The notes below the pieces were generated by a model. The model was not told the origin of the DNA. It searched no databases and saw only the letters and a list, made by a program, of their open reading frames with translations. From NCBI GenBank assembly GCA_014237465.1, contig JABZFM010000022.1, forward strand, positions 21,885 to 85,884: DNA of 64,000 nucleotides. The letters run 5' to 3'. The position numbers were made by a program, and so were the translations under genes. This DNA comes from Desulfobacteraceae bacterium. Lineage in GTDB: Bacteria; Desulfobacterota; Desulfobacteria; Desulfobacterales; Desulfosalsimonadaceae. Of the stretch, positions 35,277-45,376 are shown one piece after another (the first letter of the stretch is position 1; every line of letters begins with the position of its first letter).

Positions 35277-35831
35277 TTACTGCCCGGTGTTCTCGAATTC
35301 TGATCGTTTGTTTTGTATATTTTTCTGCAAATCCTTTAACGCATCAACAAACGCCTCATTGGCCAGTTCCTGTTCATAAATGGTTTTCCCGCCGTACATA
35401 TCTTCGGAAAGCCCGGTGCCTTTTACCTCTATGGGTGTGGGTTGATTGGCAGATGTAAATGAAGTAGAGATAGTGACTCTCAGTTCGTGGCCAAAGGAGC
35501 GGTCCGAATCAAAAGTGACTTTTTCAAATTTTGGAACCGCCAGAAAATCATATTTGTCATTCAAATCTGCTGGTGTGTAACTGAAATCTGCGCTGCCAAA
35601 AGTATCATTAAATAATGCCGGTAAGAATTGTGTAACCGGCTCATTAAACTTAAAGGAAAGTGATTTTATAACCGCCGCATGGTCGCTTTGATAATGCAGA
35701 AAATTTTCAGGAATGTACACCAGGACACGGGCGCTGATTTTTTCAATATCCTGTTGGCTGTCAGATTTAACATGGTGACTGCATCCGGTGATTAACAGTA
35801 TCAGATTTATCAGAATAACGATTTTTTTCAT
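35277..35831 (-). CDS. Lipoprotein of unknown function
   Basis: 184 residues, AAGGAG before the ATG. The signal peptide ends at LITGC. The mature part is mixed alpha/beta (VLVYIPENFLHYQSDH, FEKVTFDSDRSFGHELRVTI). No family recognised, though it resembles uncharacterised outer-membrane lipoproteins. Divergently oriented to the small secreted gene at 36073. Confidence 0.75.
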   Translation of the reverse strand: MKKIVILINLILLITGCSHHVKSDSQQDIEKISARVLVYIPENFLHYQSDHAAVIKSLSFKFNEPVTQFLPALFNDTFGSADFSYTPADLNDKYDFLAVPKFEKVTFDSDRSFGHELRVTISTSFTSANQPTPIEVKGTGLSEDMYGGKTIYEQELANEAFVDALKDLQKNIQNKRSEFENTGQ

Positions 35832-36072
35832 AACCCTTATCTCCTTGTGCTTTCCGTTGGGGGATTCAGCGGCAAAAATTAATGAATCTGATCGGAGCGC
35901 CCGGGGGTATCAGTTAATCAACAGTGAATTGTTGCTCGCTTTAGAGGGTTCTCGCCGTGAGCGGGCACGGTCAAATGATTTTGGCGTTGACACCTTTTCT
36001 TCTTCCTGTCATAATTTTTCAATAAAAACAACATATAATCGGGCCTTCTTTAAATACGCAGAGAACTTTGAG

Positions 36073-36228
36073 ATGTTAAAAAAGGTTATCGCGATCACTG
36101 TTTGTGTCTTTCTGTTGACCTTTTTTCCTACATTTTCTTATTCAGAAACAGAAACGAAAACAGAAGATTTCCTGGGCATTTTGATAAATTCATTAAAAGA
36201 GTTGGATGAAAAAACGTCCGACAGTTAA
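36073..36228 (+). CDS. Small secreted peptide (51 residues)
   Basis: MLKKVIAITVCVFLLTFFPT with a signal peptide ending near FSYS and an acidic helical tail (TEDFLGILINSLKELDEK). The same frame is open further upstream but without signal-like features. Weak ribosome site. Unknown function. Confidence 0.45.
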   Translation: MLKKVIAITVCVFLLTFFPTFSYSETETKTEDFLGILINSLKELDEKTSDS

Positions 36229-36282
36229 TCTTGAGTTTGATATGCAAACCAGGCCTCGCTTTAACCGGGTCAGGAGAAAAAC

Positions 36283-37032
36283 ATGAAGCATCGGGCAGTC
36301 ATTTTTTTACTGGTAATATTTTTGATAATTAGCGCTAATCACGTGTTGGCTGAGTCCGGCGGACAGCAGGGGCATCCGGTTAAATCCGATCAGAGTTTAC
36401 TTTATTCATTGTCTGATTCGGATGAAGTCATCGGCAGCTGGTCTTTTGTTTATTTTAAAGAATACCGGTCGCTGGCAGAAAAAAATCCACCGCCGCCAAA
36501 GTATGATATTCTCGAGTTCGGCAAACCGGATTCCATAAGATTGATTTCAAATATTTATGATACGGATACGGCAGGCAGATATTCAGTTTCCGGTGACACG
36601 ATTTCCCTTCACCTTGATTCGCTGAATAGCGAAAATCCCATGATACACAATCTCAGGTGTTCATTGGCCAATAAAGGAAAGGCGATGATCCTTGAAGCAG
36701 ATGGTATTGAGATGGTGTATTTCCGTTCTTATCGGATGCTGAAAAATGATATTTCCGGAAAATGGGTTACAGAAAACAAAGATGAAAAAAAAGGCATGGT
36801 TTTGAAAATAGACGGATCCTGCACGATTGAGCCCGGTGTAGTATCCGGATACTACCGGCTTTGGCCCTCACGTCATGGCAGCACGATAACCGCTTCACTT
36901 CGCGACCCAGGATTCGGATATATCATATTCATGTGGAAGTATGAAATAAAGGGAAAAAATTTGATCCTGACAGAGATTGACAAAAATGGACAATTAATTG
37001 AACCGGCCGTCGCATGGAAGAAAGAACAGTGA
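36283..37032 (+). CDS. Secreted protein of unknown function
   Basis: 249 residues; GGAG before the ATG; signal peptide ending at NHVLA. Two GSW/GKW strand starts (EVIGSWSFVYF, DISGKWVTENK) suggest two lipocalin-like domains. No catalytic motif seen. Confidence 0.72.
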   Translation: MKHRAVIFLLVIFLIISANHVLAESGGQQGHPVKSDQSLLYSLSDSDEVIGSWSFVYFKEYRSLAEKNPPPPKYDILEFGKPDSIRLISNIYDTDTAGRYSVSGDTISLHLDSLNSENPMIHNLRCSLANKGKAMILEADGIEMVYFRSYRMLKNDISGKWVTENKDEKKGMVLKIDGSCTIEPGVVSGYYRLWPSRHGSTITASLRDPGFGYIIFMWKYEIKGKNLILTEIDKNGQLIEPAVAWKKEQ

Positions 37033-37036
37033 TAAT

Positions 37037-37165
37037 TTCTGGCTTCGCAAAAAGCCTAACGTCTATTTCATCTATTGGGTTGTACGGCATTCTTCGTCTA
37101 CATTTTCCCACTGGGGGAGTAGGCTAACTACGCCTTATTCCAAAGAATTTGTGCGCGCTTGACCC
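37037..37165. repeat. Inverted-repeat element A, decayed copy 1
   Basis: GGCTTCGCAAAAAGCC, then CTTCGTC and GGAGTAGGCTAACTACGCC, matching the first two thirds of 52099-52238. The terminal TTGCCATC arm is missing. Confidence 0.6.
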
Positions 37166-37231
37166 TTTTGAATTAAATTTTTGTTCATTGTTTGCCGTAT
37201 TTCAGTGTGAGAAATATCCATGGAGGAGTTA

Positions 37232-38101
37232 ATGAAAAATGTACGATCGATAAAAACCAGCACCCGGGTTTGCGCGATTATCGGCAATCCGGTTAAACAC
37301 AGTCTTTCTCCGGCAATTCACAATGCCGCGTTTGCGGAACTGGACCTGGATTTTGTTTATGTGGCGTTCCGGGTTGAGGATGTAAAACATGCGCTGGCCG
37401 GAATGCGGGCATTGGAAAATTTTCGCGGCATGAGTGTTACGATTCCCCACAAGATGGAGGCCATGAAGCATGTGGATGCCATCGAAGATGTCGACCGCCG
37501 CATCGGCTCCATTAATACCATTATTAATGATAACGGAAAACTCCTGGGGCTGGGTACGGACGGACCGGGTGCATTAAAGGCACTGAAGGATGCGGGAGTG
37601 GAAATTAGCGGTAAAAATGTATTAATGCTGGGGGCCGGGGGGGCGGCCCGGGCCGTCGCATTTACCCTGGCAAGCAATGGGGGACCGGCGGTAATTGAAA
37701 TTTTAGATATCAATGAAACAATACTTCAGGAATTGACAGCCGATTTAACGCCCAGCACCCAAGCGGTTATTAAATCAAATAAAATGACGGATAACGCCCT
37801 TGCCAAAGCCATGGCAGCAGCAGATATAGTGATTCACTGCACCCCCATCGGCATGCATCCCAAAGAAGGGATCTCTCTGGTTCCGGTTGAGTTGTTCCGT
37901 CCGGGTCAGGTTATTTTTGATATCGTGTATACGCCCCTGGAAACAAAACTGCTGGCAGATGCCAGGTCCAAAGGACTTCAGGTGATTTCCGGGGTTGAAA
38001 TGTTTATTAATCAGGCGGTTCTGCAGTTTGAACGGTTCACCGGCGTTGACGCGCCGGTTGAGGTGATGAGAAAGGTCGTAATGGAGCAATTAAAACCATG
38101 A
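37232..38101 (+). CDS. aroE: Shikimate dehydrogenase
   Basis: 289 residues from ATG 37232, placed five bases after GGAGG. Substrate motif GNPVKHSLSP, catalytic lysine in TIPHKMEAMK, NADP-binding GAGGAARA and the C-terminal VSGVEMFINQA are typical. It reduces 3-dehydroshikimate to shikimate in the aromatic pathway. Its TGA overlaps the ATG of aroK, so the two successive pathway enzymes are coupled. Confidence 0.95.
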   Translation: MKNVRSIKTSTRVCAIIGNPVKHSLSPAIHNAAFAELDLDFVYVAFRVEDVKHALAGMRALENFRGMSVTIPHKMEAMKHVDAIEDVDRRIGSINTIINDNGKLLGLGTDGPGALKALKDAGVEISGKNVLMLGAGGAARAVAFTLASNGGPAVIEILDINETILQELTADLTPSTQAVIKSNKMTDNALAKAMAAADIVIHCTPIGMHPKEGISLVPVELFRPGQVIFDIVYTPLETKLLADARSKGLQVISGVEMFINQAVLQFERFTGVDAPVEVMRKVVMEQLKP

Positions 38102-38610
38102 ATATTGTTTTAATTGGATACCGGGGAACGGGAAAAAGCGAGGTGGGGGCGATTCTTGCCGATCGGCTGAAAATGGCCTGTGTCGGCATGGATGCGGAGA
38201 TTGTTCGACGGGCCGGTATGTCAATTCCTGAAATTGTTGAAAAATTCGGCTGGACGCGGTTCCGCGATATGGAATCCGCGGTGGTTCGGGATTTGTCAGT
38301 GCAGGATAACCTTATTATCGATACCGGCGGCGGCGTGATTGAACGCCCTGAAAATATCCTTGCGCTTCAAAAAAGTGCCGTCATCTTCTGGTTAAAGGCT
38401 TCCGTAGAAGTCATTGTGTCGCGTATTGAAGACGGCACCCAGCGGCCGGCCCTGACCGACGGCAAAACATTCACCGAAGAAGTGGCGGAAGTCCTTGAAC
38501 AGCGGATTTCAAAATACGAAAATGCCGCGCTATATGAAATTGATACGGACCGGTTAACGCCGGTGCAGGTTGCTGACCGAGTCATTGGGCTCTGGAAGAA
38601 CGATTGTTAA
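38098..38610 (+). CDS. aroK: Shikimate kinase
   Basis: 170 residues. Walker A GYRGTGKSE, the DAEIV substrate motif, FRDMES and GGGVI are present. It phosphorylates shikimate with ATP, the step after AroE, and the ATGA overlap couples them. Confidence 0.94.
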   Translation: MNIVLIGYRGTGKSEVGAILADRLKMACVGMDAEIVRRAGMSIPEIVEKFGWTRFRDMESAVVRDLSVQDNLIIDTGGGVIERPENILALQKSAVIFWLKASVEVIVSRIEDGTQRPALTDGKTFTEEVAEVLEQRISKYENAALYEIDTDRLTPVQVADRVIGLWKNDC

Positions 38611-38660
38611 AATAATCTTTAAGTTTTCAGTTAAGTATTTAAAAGACGAAGGAAAACATC

Positions 38661-39605
38661 ATGTCTCAATTTTGGAGAATGCCCGGATTGATCCGGTTGC
38701 TGATTATTTCTGCTACGGTCCTTCTGGCCGGATGTTCAGGGATCAAATACAACCTGTATGAAAAGGCAATGAATCATGAACTAAAGAAAGCCGGGCTTTG
38801 CTTAAAAACCATTGAGGTTGCCGGGAAGACGATCAGTTTGTTGGAAAGTGAACGGAGTGAAAATAAGCCGAGCATCATATTGATTCATGGGTTTGCCGCA
38901 AACAAGGAAAATTGGGTCCGGTTTAGCGCTTATTTAACGGATGCCTATCATGTGGTGGCCATGGATTTGCCCGGGCACGGGGAAAGCGTGAAGGATTTTA
39001 ACCTGCAATACACCTATAGTGACCAGGTGGTTTATGTGAATGAAATTTTGACCCGGTTGAATATCAAAAAATTTCATATGGCCGGCAACTCCATGGGTGG
39101 GGCTATTTCCGCACTGTATGCCGTTGCATATCCGGAACAGGTACAGTCACTCTTTTTAATCGATCCGGCTGGGATATTTGTTTACGATTGTGAGCTCACC
39201 CGGCTTCTTGAGAAAGGGGAAAATCCTTTAATCGTTAGTTGCGATGATGATTTTTATAAATTAATTGATTTTGCGTTGGAAAAAAAACCATTTATTCCCT
39301 GGCCGATAGCCGGTGTAATGGCAGAAAAAGCGGTCGCAAATGAAGCCATTAATAAAAAGATTTTTAAAGATTTTCACAAAATACCCACTGATGCGTTTAT
39401 TGATGCGATTGAAAAGATCAAAGTGCCGACATTAATCCTGTGGGGGGAGGAAGACCGTATTATTCACGTGAACAATGCGTCAGTTTTTGCAGAGCAGATA
39501 CCGAATTCTCAAACGGTGATCCTGGCGGGGGTGGGACACGCCCCTATGATTGAAGTGCCTGAAGAATCAGCAATAATTTACATGGATTTTATCGATTCCC
39601 TGTAG
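38661..39605 (+). CDS. Lipoprotein alpha/beta hydrolase
   Basis: 314 residues. A type II signal peptide (LLAGCSG) precedes an alpha/beta-hydrolase fold with the oxyanion HGFAANKENW, nucleophile elbow GNSMGG, acid Asp in LILWGEEDR and His in GVGHAP. An esterase/lipase or peptidase anchored at the membrane is likely; the substrate is unknown. AGGA before the ATG. Follows aroK by 50 bases. Confidence 0.85.
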   Translation: MSQFWRMPGLIRLLIISATVLLAGCSGIKYNLYEKAMNHELKKAGLCLKTIEVAGKTISLLESERSENKPSIILIHGFAANKENWVRFSAYLTDAYHVVAMDLPGHGESVKDFNLQYTYSDQVVYVNEILTRLNIKKFHMAGNSMGGAISALYAVAYPEQVQSLFLIDPAGIFVYDCELTRLLEKGENPLIVSCDDDFYKLIDFALEKKPFIPWPIAGVMAEKAVANEAINKKIFKDFHKIPTDAFIDAIEKIKVPTLILWGEEDRIIHVNNASVFAEQIPNSQTVILAGVGHAPMIEVPEESAIIYMDFIDSL

Positions 39606-39667
39606 CTCCCGGTAAAACAGGATCGTTTTCAGAAAGGCCGTAATGTGAACTGAGAAAAGGGCATTTG

Positions 39668-40354
39668 ATGATGAAAAAGGAAATTTACAGGCTAAATGAG
39701 TCAGAAAAATCATCGCGCATAGGGTATCTGAACCTGCTGGGAATCGTTGTGGCTGCAACAGTTATCGCATCTGTAGTTTCCGTCTGGGTGATGCAAAAGT
39801 ATATGTTTCCGGACGAATTTGAGCCGGTAATGCTGACCGTAAAGGAAGAGAAAACCCTTGATACAAAAATTGAACGGCTGGAAAGCATAACGGATAAACG
39901 TCAGTCGTCGGGGTCCGGAGAAGTTCCGCTGGAACCCGAACGTTATCATGAAGACCTGGTCGTGAGAAGGATTGTCTTTAGCGAAAAAGAACTCAATGCG
40001 CTGCTGGCAAAAAATACGGATCTTGCAGAAAAACTTGCTATTGATCTTTCCAACGGCATGGCCAGCGCCAAACTGCTGCTGCCTCTGGATGAGGAATTTC
40101 CTGTTTTGGGCGGCAGGACACTTAAAGTAACAGCCGGTCTTGGAATTGATTATTTAAACGGAAAACCGGTGATTATGATAAAAGGCATCAGTATCTGGGG
40201 TGTTCCCATTCCGAATGCCTGGATGGGGAATATGAAAAATGTGGATCTGGTAAAAGAATTTGGCGCAGAAAAAGGCTTTTGGAAATCATTTGCCGACGGC
40301 ATCGACAAGATCGAAATCAAAGAAAAAAGCCTGTTGATCAGTCTTCGGGAATGA
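39668..40354 (+). CDS. Single-pass membrane protein of unknown function
   Basis: 228 residues; AAAAGG upstream. One transmembrane segment (LLGIVVAATVIASVVSVWVM) is followed by a coiled linker and a C-terminal domain (SEKELNALLAKNTDLAEKL, GVPIPNAWMGNMKNVDLV) seen in uncharacterised deltaproteobacterial proteins. Confidence 0.72.
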   Translation: MMKKEIYRLNESEKSSRIGYLNLLGIVVAATVIASVVSVWVMQKYMFPDEFEPVMLTVKEEKTLDTKIERLESITDKRQSSGSGEVPLEPERYHEDLVVRRIVFSEKELNALLAKNTDLAEKLAIDLSNGMASAKLLLPLDEEFPVLGGRTLKVTAGLGIDYLNGKPVIMIKGISIWGVPIPNAWMGNMKNVDLVKEFGAEKGFWKSFADGIDKIEIKEKSLLISLRE

Positions 40355-41040
40355 GCGGTAAAAATGGTGGTTTTTTCAGATTTTAACGGGATATGTTTTT
40401 AAAAATTACAGCCGCCGGACCGACAGCTGGGCATGGGGACGGTTTTTCTGAATTGCTCTTGATGTTCAAATGAAAACAAGCTGTTTTGTGTGTCGGTGCA
40501 ATCTAGTGCACGGGAACAGGTATTCATATTTTTAAGATCGTCTATGAAGGGCGTAATATTCACAGGCTTCCTTAAAAGTGGATCAGGGCCGAAGCGTTCG
40601 TAAAAAACGTATGCTGTTGACAAAACCGGGTGGGCCGTTAAGCGGGGATTGATGCCTATAAAAAATATACTTGTTTAATTCAAGCACTTAAATTTTTCGT
40701 AGATGGGAGAAAAAAAATTTAGCGGGCCAAAAATTTAGCGGTACATATTTTACTCTGAATTTTTTCTATATATTCAGGGTAATTATAGCTGGCCCTGCAA
40801 GCCGAAGTATTTAAATCTATATTTCTTAAGTATTGACATAGTTAGGCTTTTCCAGGTCCCCATGACCTGTGCTACAGGCGGGAATAGTAAGGGCGGTCTT
40901 CTCTTGTGTTGGTGTTTGTTTAGGTTATTATTCAATTATATTAAAAAGTTAAATAAAAGATACTTGACTTGGCAAACGAGTAATGTTCTATTTTGTAGGA
41001 ATTCTTATTTTTTGAAATCAGCAACCGGGAACCCCTCCTG
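40355..41040. other. Long intergenic region, no convincing gene
   Basis: 686 bases. A minus-strand frame at 40399-40623 has no ribosome site or motif. A small AGGTC-cccat-GACCT hairpin lies at about 40852-40866 after a TTGACA hexamer near 40832. The region could hold a promoter or a small RNA, but nothing firm can be said. Confidence 0.4.
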
Positions 41041-41844
41041 ATGCAGGAATTTGAAAATTATCCAGATATATTGAAGGATGTATTTGAAGCGAATCAGTAT
41101 GAGAATATTGTTGATTCTAATTTTTTAAACGCCTATATCCCTCAGAATTTTCCAATCCCCAGGATAGATGATCCCCGCAAAGCCCTGGCCGCAAATGATG
41201 GTATACGAAGGCATCCCGCGTATGTAAAATCTTCTGAAATAAACCAGATTTTCAATTATATCGGTTTTATCAAAAGATTTAACAACAGGGAATATGCAAA
41301 GTATCTCCCCCTGCTGTTTCAGGAGTTAAAGCGTTTTATCCAGGTAATTGAAGAGATCATTTATGCCCCGTCGATTTCTATCTCTGAAGATATTTATGTT
41401 GAACTGGACACCGGTCTGCAGAATTTTTTTGATGCCTATCACTCACGGTCATGCGACAAGGACAGCTGGGTGGAAGAAATATGGAAGAATCAGAAGCTTT
41501 TTCTTGAACAAATCGATATGTTTTTGAAAACGCTGAGAATCAATGGCCAGGTATTTGATCTAAAATCAGATCCCTTACATGAAGCCATCGTCGAATTTTG
41601 TAAAAACTACTTCCATGATATCAGAAAAGATCCGCCGGGGGAAACGGATATTAATTTTGTGGCAAATTGCTGTTCTAAGGCAGCCATTGATAATAAGCCC
41701 AAAACCATCTGGTCCGGCGACAAGCATATTACGCGAATTTTAAAAGCACTGTATCGTCATTCAAATCTCACCAAAGAGTTCCCCCAGATTTACCTTCGCT
41801 CCAACTATCTCCCCCTTTATTTTACCCAGATATTTCCCAATTAA
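41041..41844 (+). CDS. Probable PIN-like domain protein
   Basis: 267 residues. IVDSNFLNAYIP (Asp 25) and a late ETDINFVANCCSKA...IWSGDKHITRIL (Asp 203, Asp 227) match the first strand and the last acidic motifs of PIN-fold ribonucleases; glutamates near 103-105 could be the middle ligand. The spacing is larger than in short VapC toxins and there is no adjacent antitoxin, so a divergent, non-toxin PIN protein is likely. No ribosome site precedes the ATG. Confidence 0.55.
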   Translation: MQEFENYPDILKDVFEANQYENIVDSNFLNAYIPQNFPIPRIDDPRKALAANDGIRRHPAYVKSSEINQIFNYIGFIKRFNNREYAKYLPLLFQELKRFIQVIEEIIYAPSISISEDIYVELDTGLQNFFDAYHSRSCDKDSWVEEIWKNQKLFLEQIDMFLKTLRINGQVFDLKSDPLHEAIVEFCKNYFHDIRKDPPGETDINFVANCCSKAAIDNKPKTIWSGDKHITRILKALYRHSNLTKEFPQIYLRSNYLPLYFTQIFPN

Positions 41845-42089
41845 AATTTTTAAAGCGCATTGACTCTCACTTGTTTCGGAAAGACTGTTATAGTTTTGTC
41901 GTGGTATAAAAATTGATATTCTAAGGACAAGGTGGTAAGAAGGTTATTGAGCGAATGATGATAAATTTTTATCATCATTCGCAAAACCGGAAATTCCGTT
42001 TAGATACTAAACAGGTATTTGTTGGCGCTGGTCATCGGGAGTTATAAAAAATCAACAAAAGTAAAACCACTAACGATAAAGGGTTACCC

Positions 42090-42371
42090 ATGGAAAAGGA
42101 GCTTCTGTTTATTACGGTTATTGGTGAAGATAAAAAAGGGATTGTCGCCAAGATATCGAATTTTTTATATAAAAAAGATATTAATATCGAGGATATTAAT
42201 CAACGGATCATGGGGGACGGTTATTTCGTTATGACAATGCTGGTGGATATCAAAAAATCGACAATTCCCATGGAAAAAATCACCTGGGAACTTGAAAAAA
42301 TCGGCAAATCCCTTGAACTCAGAGTTCAGCTTCAGCATGAAAATATTTTTAAAATGATGCACAGAGTATAA
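42090..42371 (+). CDS. ACT domain protein (UPF0237)
   Basis: 93 residues, a single ACT domain: [46 protein letters not shown] before the ATG. The next gene starts two bases after its stop and is a DUF711/UPF0210 protein, an arrangement conserved across bacteria and archaea, implying joint function. Confidence 0.9.
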   Translation: MEKELLFITVIGEDKKGIVAKISNFLYKKDINIEDINQRIMGDGYFVMTMLVDIKKSTIPMEKITWELEKIGKSLELRVQLQHENIFKMMHRV

Positions 42372-42373
42372 AA

Positions 42374-43732
42374 ATGACCATATCCGTAGAAGAAGTATAT
42401 GAGACCGCGAGCATGATCCTGTATCAGAATCTTGATATCAGGACCACCACACTGGGTATTAACCTGAAAGACTGTATTGACTCGGACTTTAAAGTGTTTA
42501 AGAAAAATGTCTATGGCAAGGTCTATTCCAATGCGATCAAGCTTGTGGAGAATGCCCGGGCACTTGAGATGAAATATGGCATCCCGATTGCCAATAAACG
42601 CATTTCCATCACGCCGGTCAGCCTGGTTATGGAAAGTCATTGTACAAAAAAGAAATTTATTGAAATGGCCCGGACCCTTGATCGGGCAGCCGCTGATGCC
42701 GGTATTGACTTTATCGGTGGATTTGGTGCCCTGGTGCAGAAAGGGCTGACAAAGTCCGACCGGATGCTCATTGATGTTTTGCCCGATGTGCTGTCGAAGA
42801 CCGACCGGGTGTGTTCGTTTTTAAATGTTGGTTCCAATGTGGCGGGATTAAATCTTGATGCCGTGAATTTGCTGGGCGGCATGCTCAAGCAGACCGCCGA
42901 AAAAAGTAAAAATGCCATCGGGTGCGCCAAGTTCGTTGTGTTTGCCAATGCGCCGGAGGACAACCCCTTCATGGCCGGGGCGTTTCATGGGGTTGGCGAA
43001 GGAGACATCACGTTAAATATTGGCATCAGCGGCCCGGGGGTGGTTCAAACCGTTGTGAAGCAGAACCGCGAGTGTGACTTGACCCAGCTGTCTGAAATTA
43101 TCAAACGGACTGTATTTAAAATTACACGGGCCGGTGAGCTGGTGGGGCGGGAACTGGCAGCGGCATTAAAAATTCCGTTCGGCATTGTGGATATTTCTCT
43201 GGCCTCGACCACTGTAGCGGGTGATTCCGTGGCCAACGTGATCGAGGCATTCGGCATCGAAAAGATTGGCGCCCACGGGTCAACGCTTGCAGTTGCGCTA
43301 CTGATGGATGCGGTCAAAAAAGGGGGCGCCATGGCCAGCGGAAATGTGGGCGGCTTAAGCGGCACCTTTATCCCGGTGAGTGAAGACGAAGGGATGATCG
43401 ATGCGGTGCAGAAAGGGGCTCTGGGGCTGGACAAACTGGAGGCTTTGACTGCAGTCTGTTCCGTGGGACTGGATATGTTTGCCATTCCCGGTGATGTGCC
43501 GGAAGAAACCATTAATGCGATTATTGCCGATGAACTTGCCATCGGTATCATCAATAATAAAACCACTGCGGTTCGGGTTATTCCGGTACCCGGAAAAAAA
43601 GCCGGAAGCTTGGTAAAATTCGGGGGGCTTTTAGGCACCGCCCCGGTGATGGCTGTCAACCCGTTTTCAGCAAAGGATTTTTTAAAACGGGGAGGTCGCC
43701 TACCTGCACCGGTTACCAGTATGCGGAATTGA
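42374..43732 (+). CDS. DUF711 / UPF0210 (PFL-family) protein
   Basis: 452 residues, the usual length. [41 protein letters not shown] and [20 protein letters not shown] match the family, whose fold resembles pyruvate-formate-lyase-type barrels but whose chemistry is unknown. It is coupled to the ACT gene, suggesting amino-acid-linked regulation. Confidence 0.9.
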   Translation: MTISVEEVYETASMILYQNLDIRTTTLGINLKDCIDSDFKVFKKNVYGKVYSNAIKLVENARALEMKYGIPIANKRISITPVSLVMESHCTKKKFIEMARTLDRAAADAGIDFIGGFGALVQKGLTKSDRMLIDVLPDVLSKTDRVCSFLNVGSNVAGLNLDAVNLLGGMLKQTAEKSKNAIGCAKFVVFANAPEDNPFMAGAFHGVGEGDITLNIGISGPGVVQTVVKQNRECDLTQLSEIIKRTVFKITRAGELVGRELAAALKIPFGIVDISLASTTVAGDSVANVIEAFGIEKIGAHGSTLAVALLMDAVKKGGAMASGNVGGLSGTFIPVSEDEGMIDAVQKGALGLDKLEALTAVCSVGLDMFAIPGDVPEETINAIIADELAIGIINNKTTAVRVIPVPGKKAGSLVKFGGLLGTAPVMAVNPFSAKDFLKRGGRLPAPVTSMRN

Positions 43733-43739
43733 TTTTTTT

Positions 43740-43846
43740 GTACTCATTCACAGGGCACTGCATCTGCTTTGTTGTCGAGTACTTGAAGTACAAAAGGTCG
43801 TCTGCGCACTTGGCGCCTCGCATCTGCAGCACCCTGTAAATGAGTA
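43740..43846. repeat. Inverted-repeat element D
   Basis: GTACTCATTCACAGGG (43740-43755) pairs with CCCTGTAAATGAGTAC (43831-43846) with one mismatch, and the match continues inward through CTGCA. Central GAGTACTTGAAGTAC. MITE-like. Confidence 0.75.
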
Positions 43847-43893
43847 CGAATTTTATAAGGTCGGTATAAGCTTTTTCCGTGGGATGGGCTATA

Positions 43894-44619
43894 ATGGATT
43901 TAATTGAGATTCAATATATTTTCAAAATTAACGGACTGCAAGAGACGGTTGATTTACAGTTAGATGCCGCCAATCTTGAGATTGCCAACAAACCCGGCGG
44001 AGAGTTACCGGCATGGGCGAATCTCAAATTTGATCAGTGCCCCCATTGCCCCCTGGATACCGGCACTCATCCTTGCTGCCCTGTGGCTGAAAGCCTGGTT
44101 GATGTCGTTGCGCGGTTTGATAAGATTTTGTCCTATGATGAAGTTGATCTGGAAATAATTACATCAGAGCGAAAAGTTTTCCAGCGTACCACTGCGCAAA
44201 GAGCCATCAGTTCTCTGCTTGGGGTGCTGTTTCCCGTCAGCGGCTGCCCGCATACCGCTTTTTTTAAGCCAATGGTCCGTTTTCATTTGCCCATGGCCAC
44301 CCGCCAGGAAACGATATTTCGGGCTACTGGAATGTATCTGATGGCACAGTATTATCTTGAAAAACAGGGGCGAGAAGTTGATTCCGAATTGACGGGACTG
44401 GCTCAAATTTATAAAAATTTAAATATTATAAATATTCATATGGCGGAACGTTTACGAAGCGCTACCCGGACGGATTCATCCGTAAACGCCGTTATCATCC
44501 TGGATGTGTTTGCCCAGGCACTGCCGTTTGTTATTGATGATCAGCTGGAAGAAATCCGGTATTTATTTGCACCGTATTTTTCAGATTTATATCAAAGTAT
44601 TATTGGTGATATCAAATAG
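43894..44619 (+). CDS. Cys-rich uncharacterised protein (DUF6901-like)
   Basis: 241 residues. A cysteine cluster CPHCPLDTGTHPCCPVAE near residue 50 could bind metal. SGCPHTAFFKPMVRFHLPMA and the C-terminal helical region follow. GTG at 43879 is an alternative start. Function unknown. Confidence 0.7.
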   Translation: MDLIEIQYIFKINGLQETVDLQLDAANLEIANKPGGELPAWANLKFDQCPHCPLDTGTHPCCPVAESLVDVVARFDKILSYDEVDLEIITSERKVFQRTTAQRAISSLLGVLFPVSGCPHTAFFKPMVRFHLPMATRQETIFRATGMYLMAQYYLEKQGREVDSELTGLAQIYKNLNIINIHMAERLRSATRTDSSVNAVIILDVFAQALPFVIDDQLEEIRYLFAPYFSDLYQSIIGDIK

Positions 44620-44725
44620 TTGCGTTATTTGTGGTAAGGGATATATGGAAATAATCTTTTTTGCGGACCCCTGGGAAGAAAGATACGAAGGCCAGGGCCC
44701 GAAAGAATAGTATTAAGGAATAAAA

Positions 44726-45292
44726 ATGAAGAAAAATATTATTATGGCTATTGTATTCGGGTGGGTTGTTTTTGGATGCTCCAGCATCAAAGTCAGCCAA
44801 GACTATAATCAATCCATGGATTTTTCAAGCTTGAAAACATATGCCTGGAAGTATGAAGAACAGAAACAAACCGGCGATGTCCAATTAGACAGTCCGCTGC
44901 TTGATGACCGTATTCGGAGTGCGATCGACCGGTCACTATCAGCCCGGGGCTATCGCCAGGATGCTGAAGGCAATCCGGATTTTTATATTGAATATCATAC
45001 AACGATTCAAAGCAGAATCGAATCGGATAACACGCGATCAGGTCTCAGCGTTGGGGTCGGCAGGGCTACCCGTTACGGCAGCGTGGCGGTCAGCAGTGAC
45101 AGCGGTATCAGAGAATATGATGAAGGCATGCTGGTGATAGATTTAATCGATGCAGATAGTGAAGTGTTAATCTGGCGCGGGGTCGGTTCGCGTCGTGTCA
45201 CATCGCAGTCGAAACCTGAAAAAATTACCAAGAATGTAAATGAAACCGTTAAAAAAATTCTGGATCAGTTTCCTCCTGAAAAGAAAAATTAA
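44726..45292 (+). CDS. DUF4136 lipoprotein
   Basis: 188 residues; lipobox VFGCSS. The core DYNQSMDFSSLKTYAW and LIWRGVGSRRV are DUF4136. AAGGA before the ATG. Periplasmic, probably outer-membrane anchored; role unknown. Confidence 0.88.
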   Translation: MKKNIIMAIVFGWVVFGCSSIKVSQDYNQSMDFSSLKTYAWKYEEQKQTGDVQLDSPLLDDRIRSAIDRSLSARGYRQDAEGNPDFYIEYHTTIQSRIESDNTRSGLSVGVGRATRYGSVAVSSDSGIREYDEGMLVIDLIDADSEVLIWRGVGSRRVTSQSKPEKITKNVNETVKKILDQFPPEKKN

Positions 45293-45376
45293 AAACGTTT
45301 TTTTTAACCCGATTTTTTGTATGGATCATCTCAAATAAGCCCGGCGTTTTAGGTTTTTCGGCGTTGAAAAATTTAT

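Noticed and set aside
40399..40623. Minus-strand frame in the 686-base gap
   Set aside because: No ribosome site, no hydrophobic or domain signal; not enough to call a gene.
43045..43659. Minus-strand frame of 204 codons
   Set aside because: Opposite the DUF711 gene; Ser/Thr/Pro-rich composition typical of an antisense shadow.
44645..44710. 21-codon frame between the Cys-rich gene and DUF4136 gene
   Set aside because: Very short, with only a weak ribosome site and no regulatory hairpin after it.
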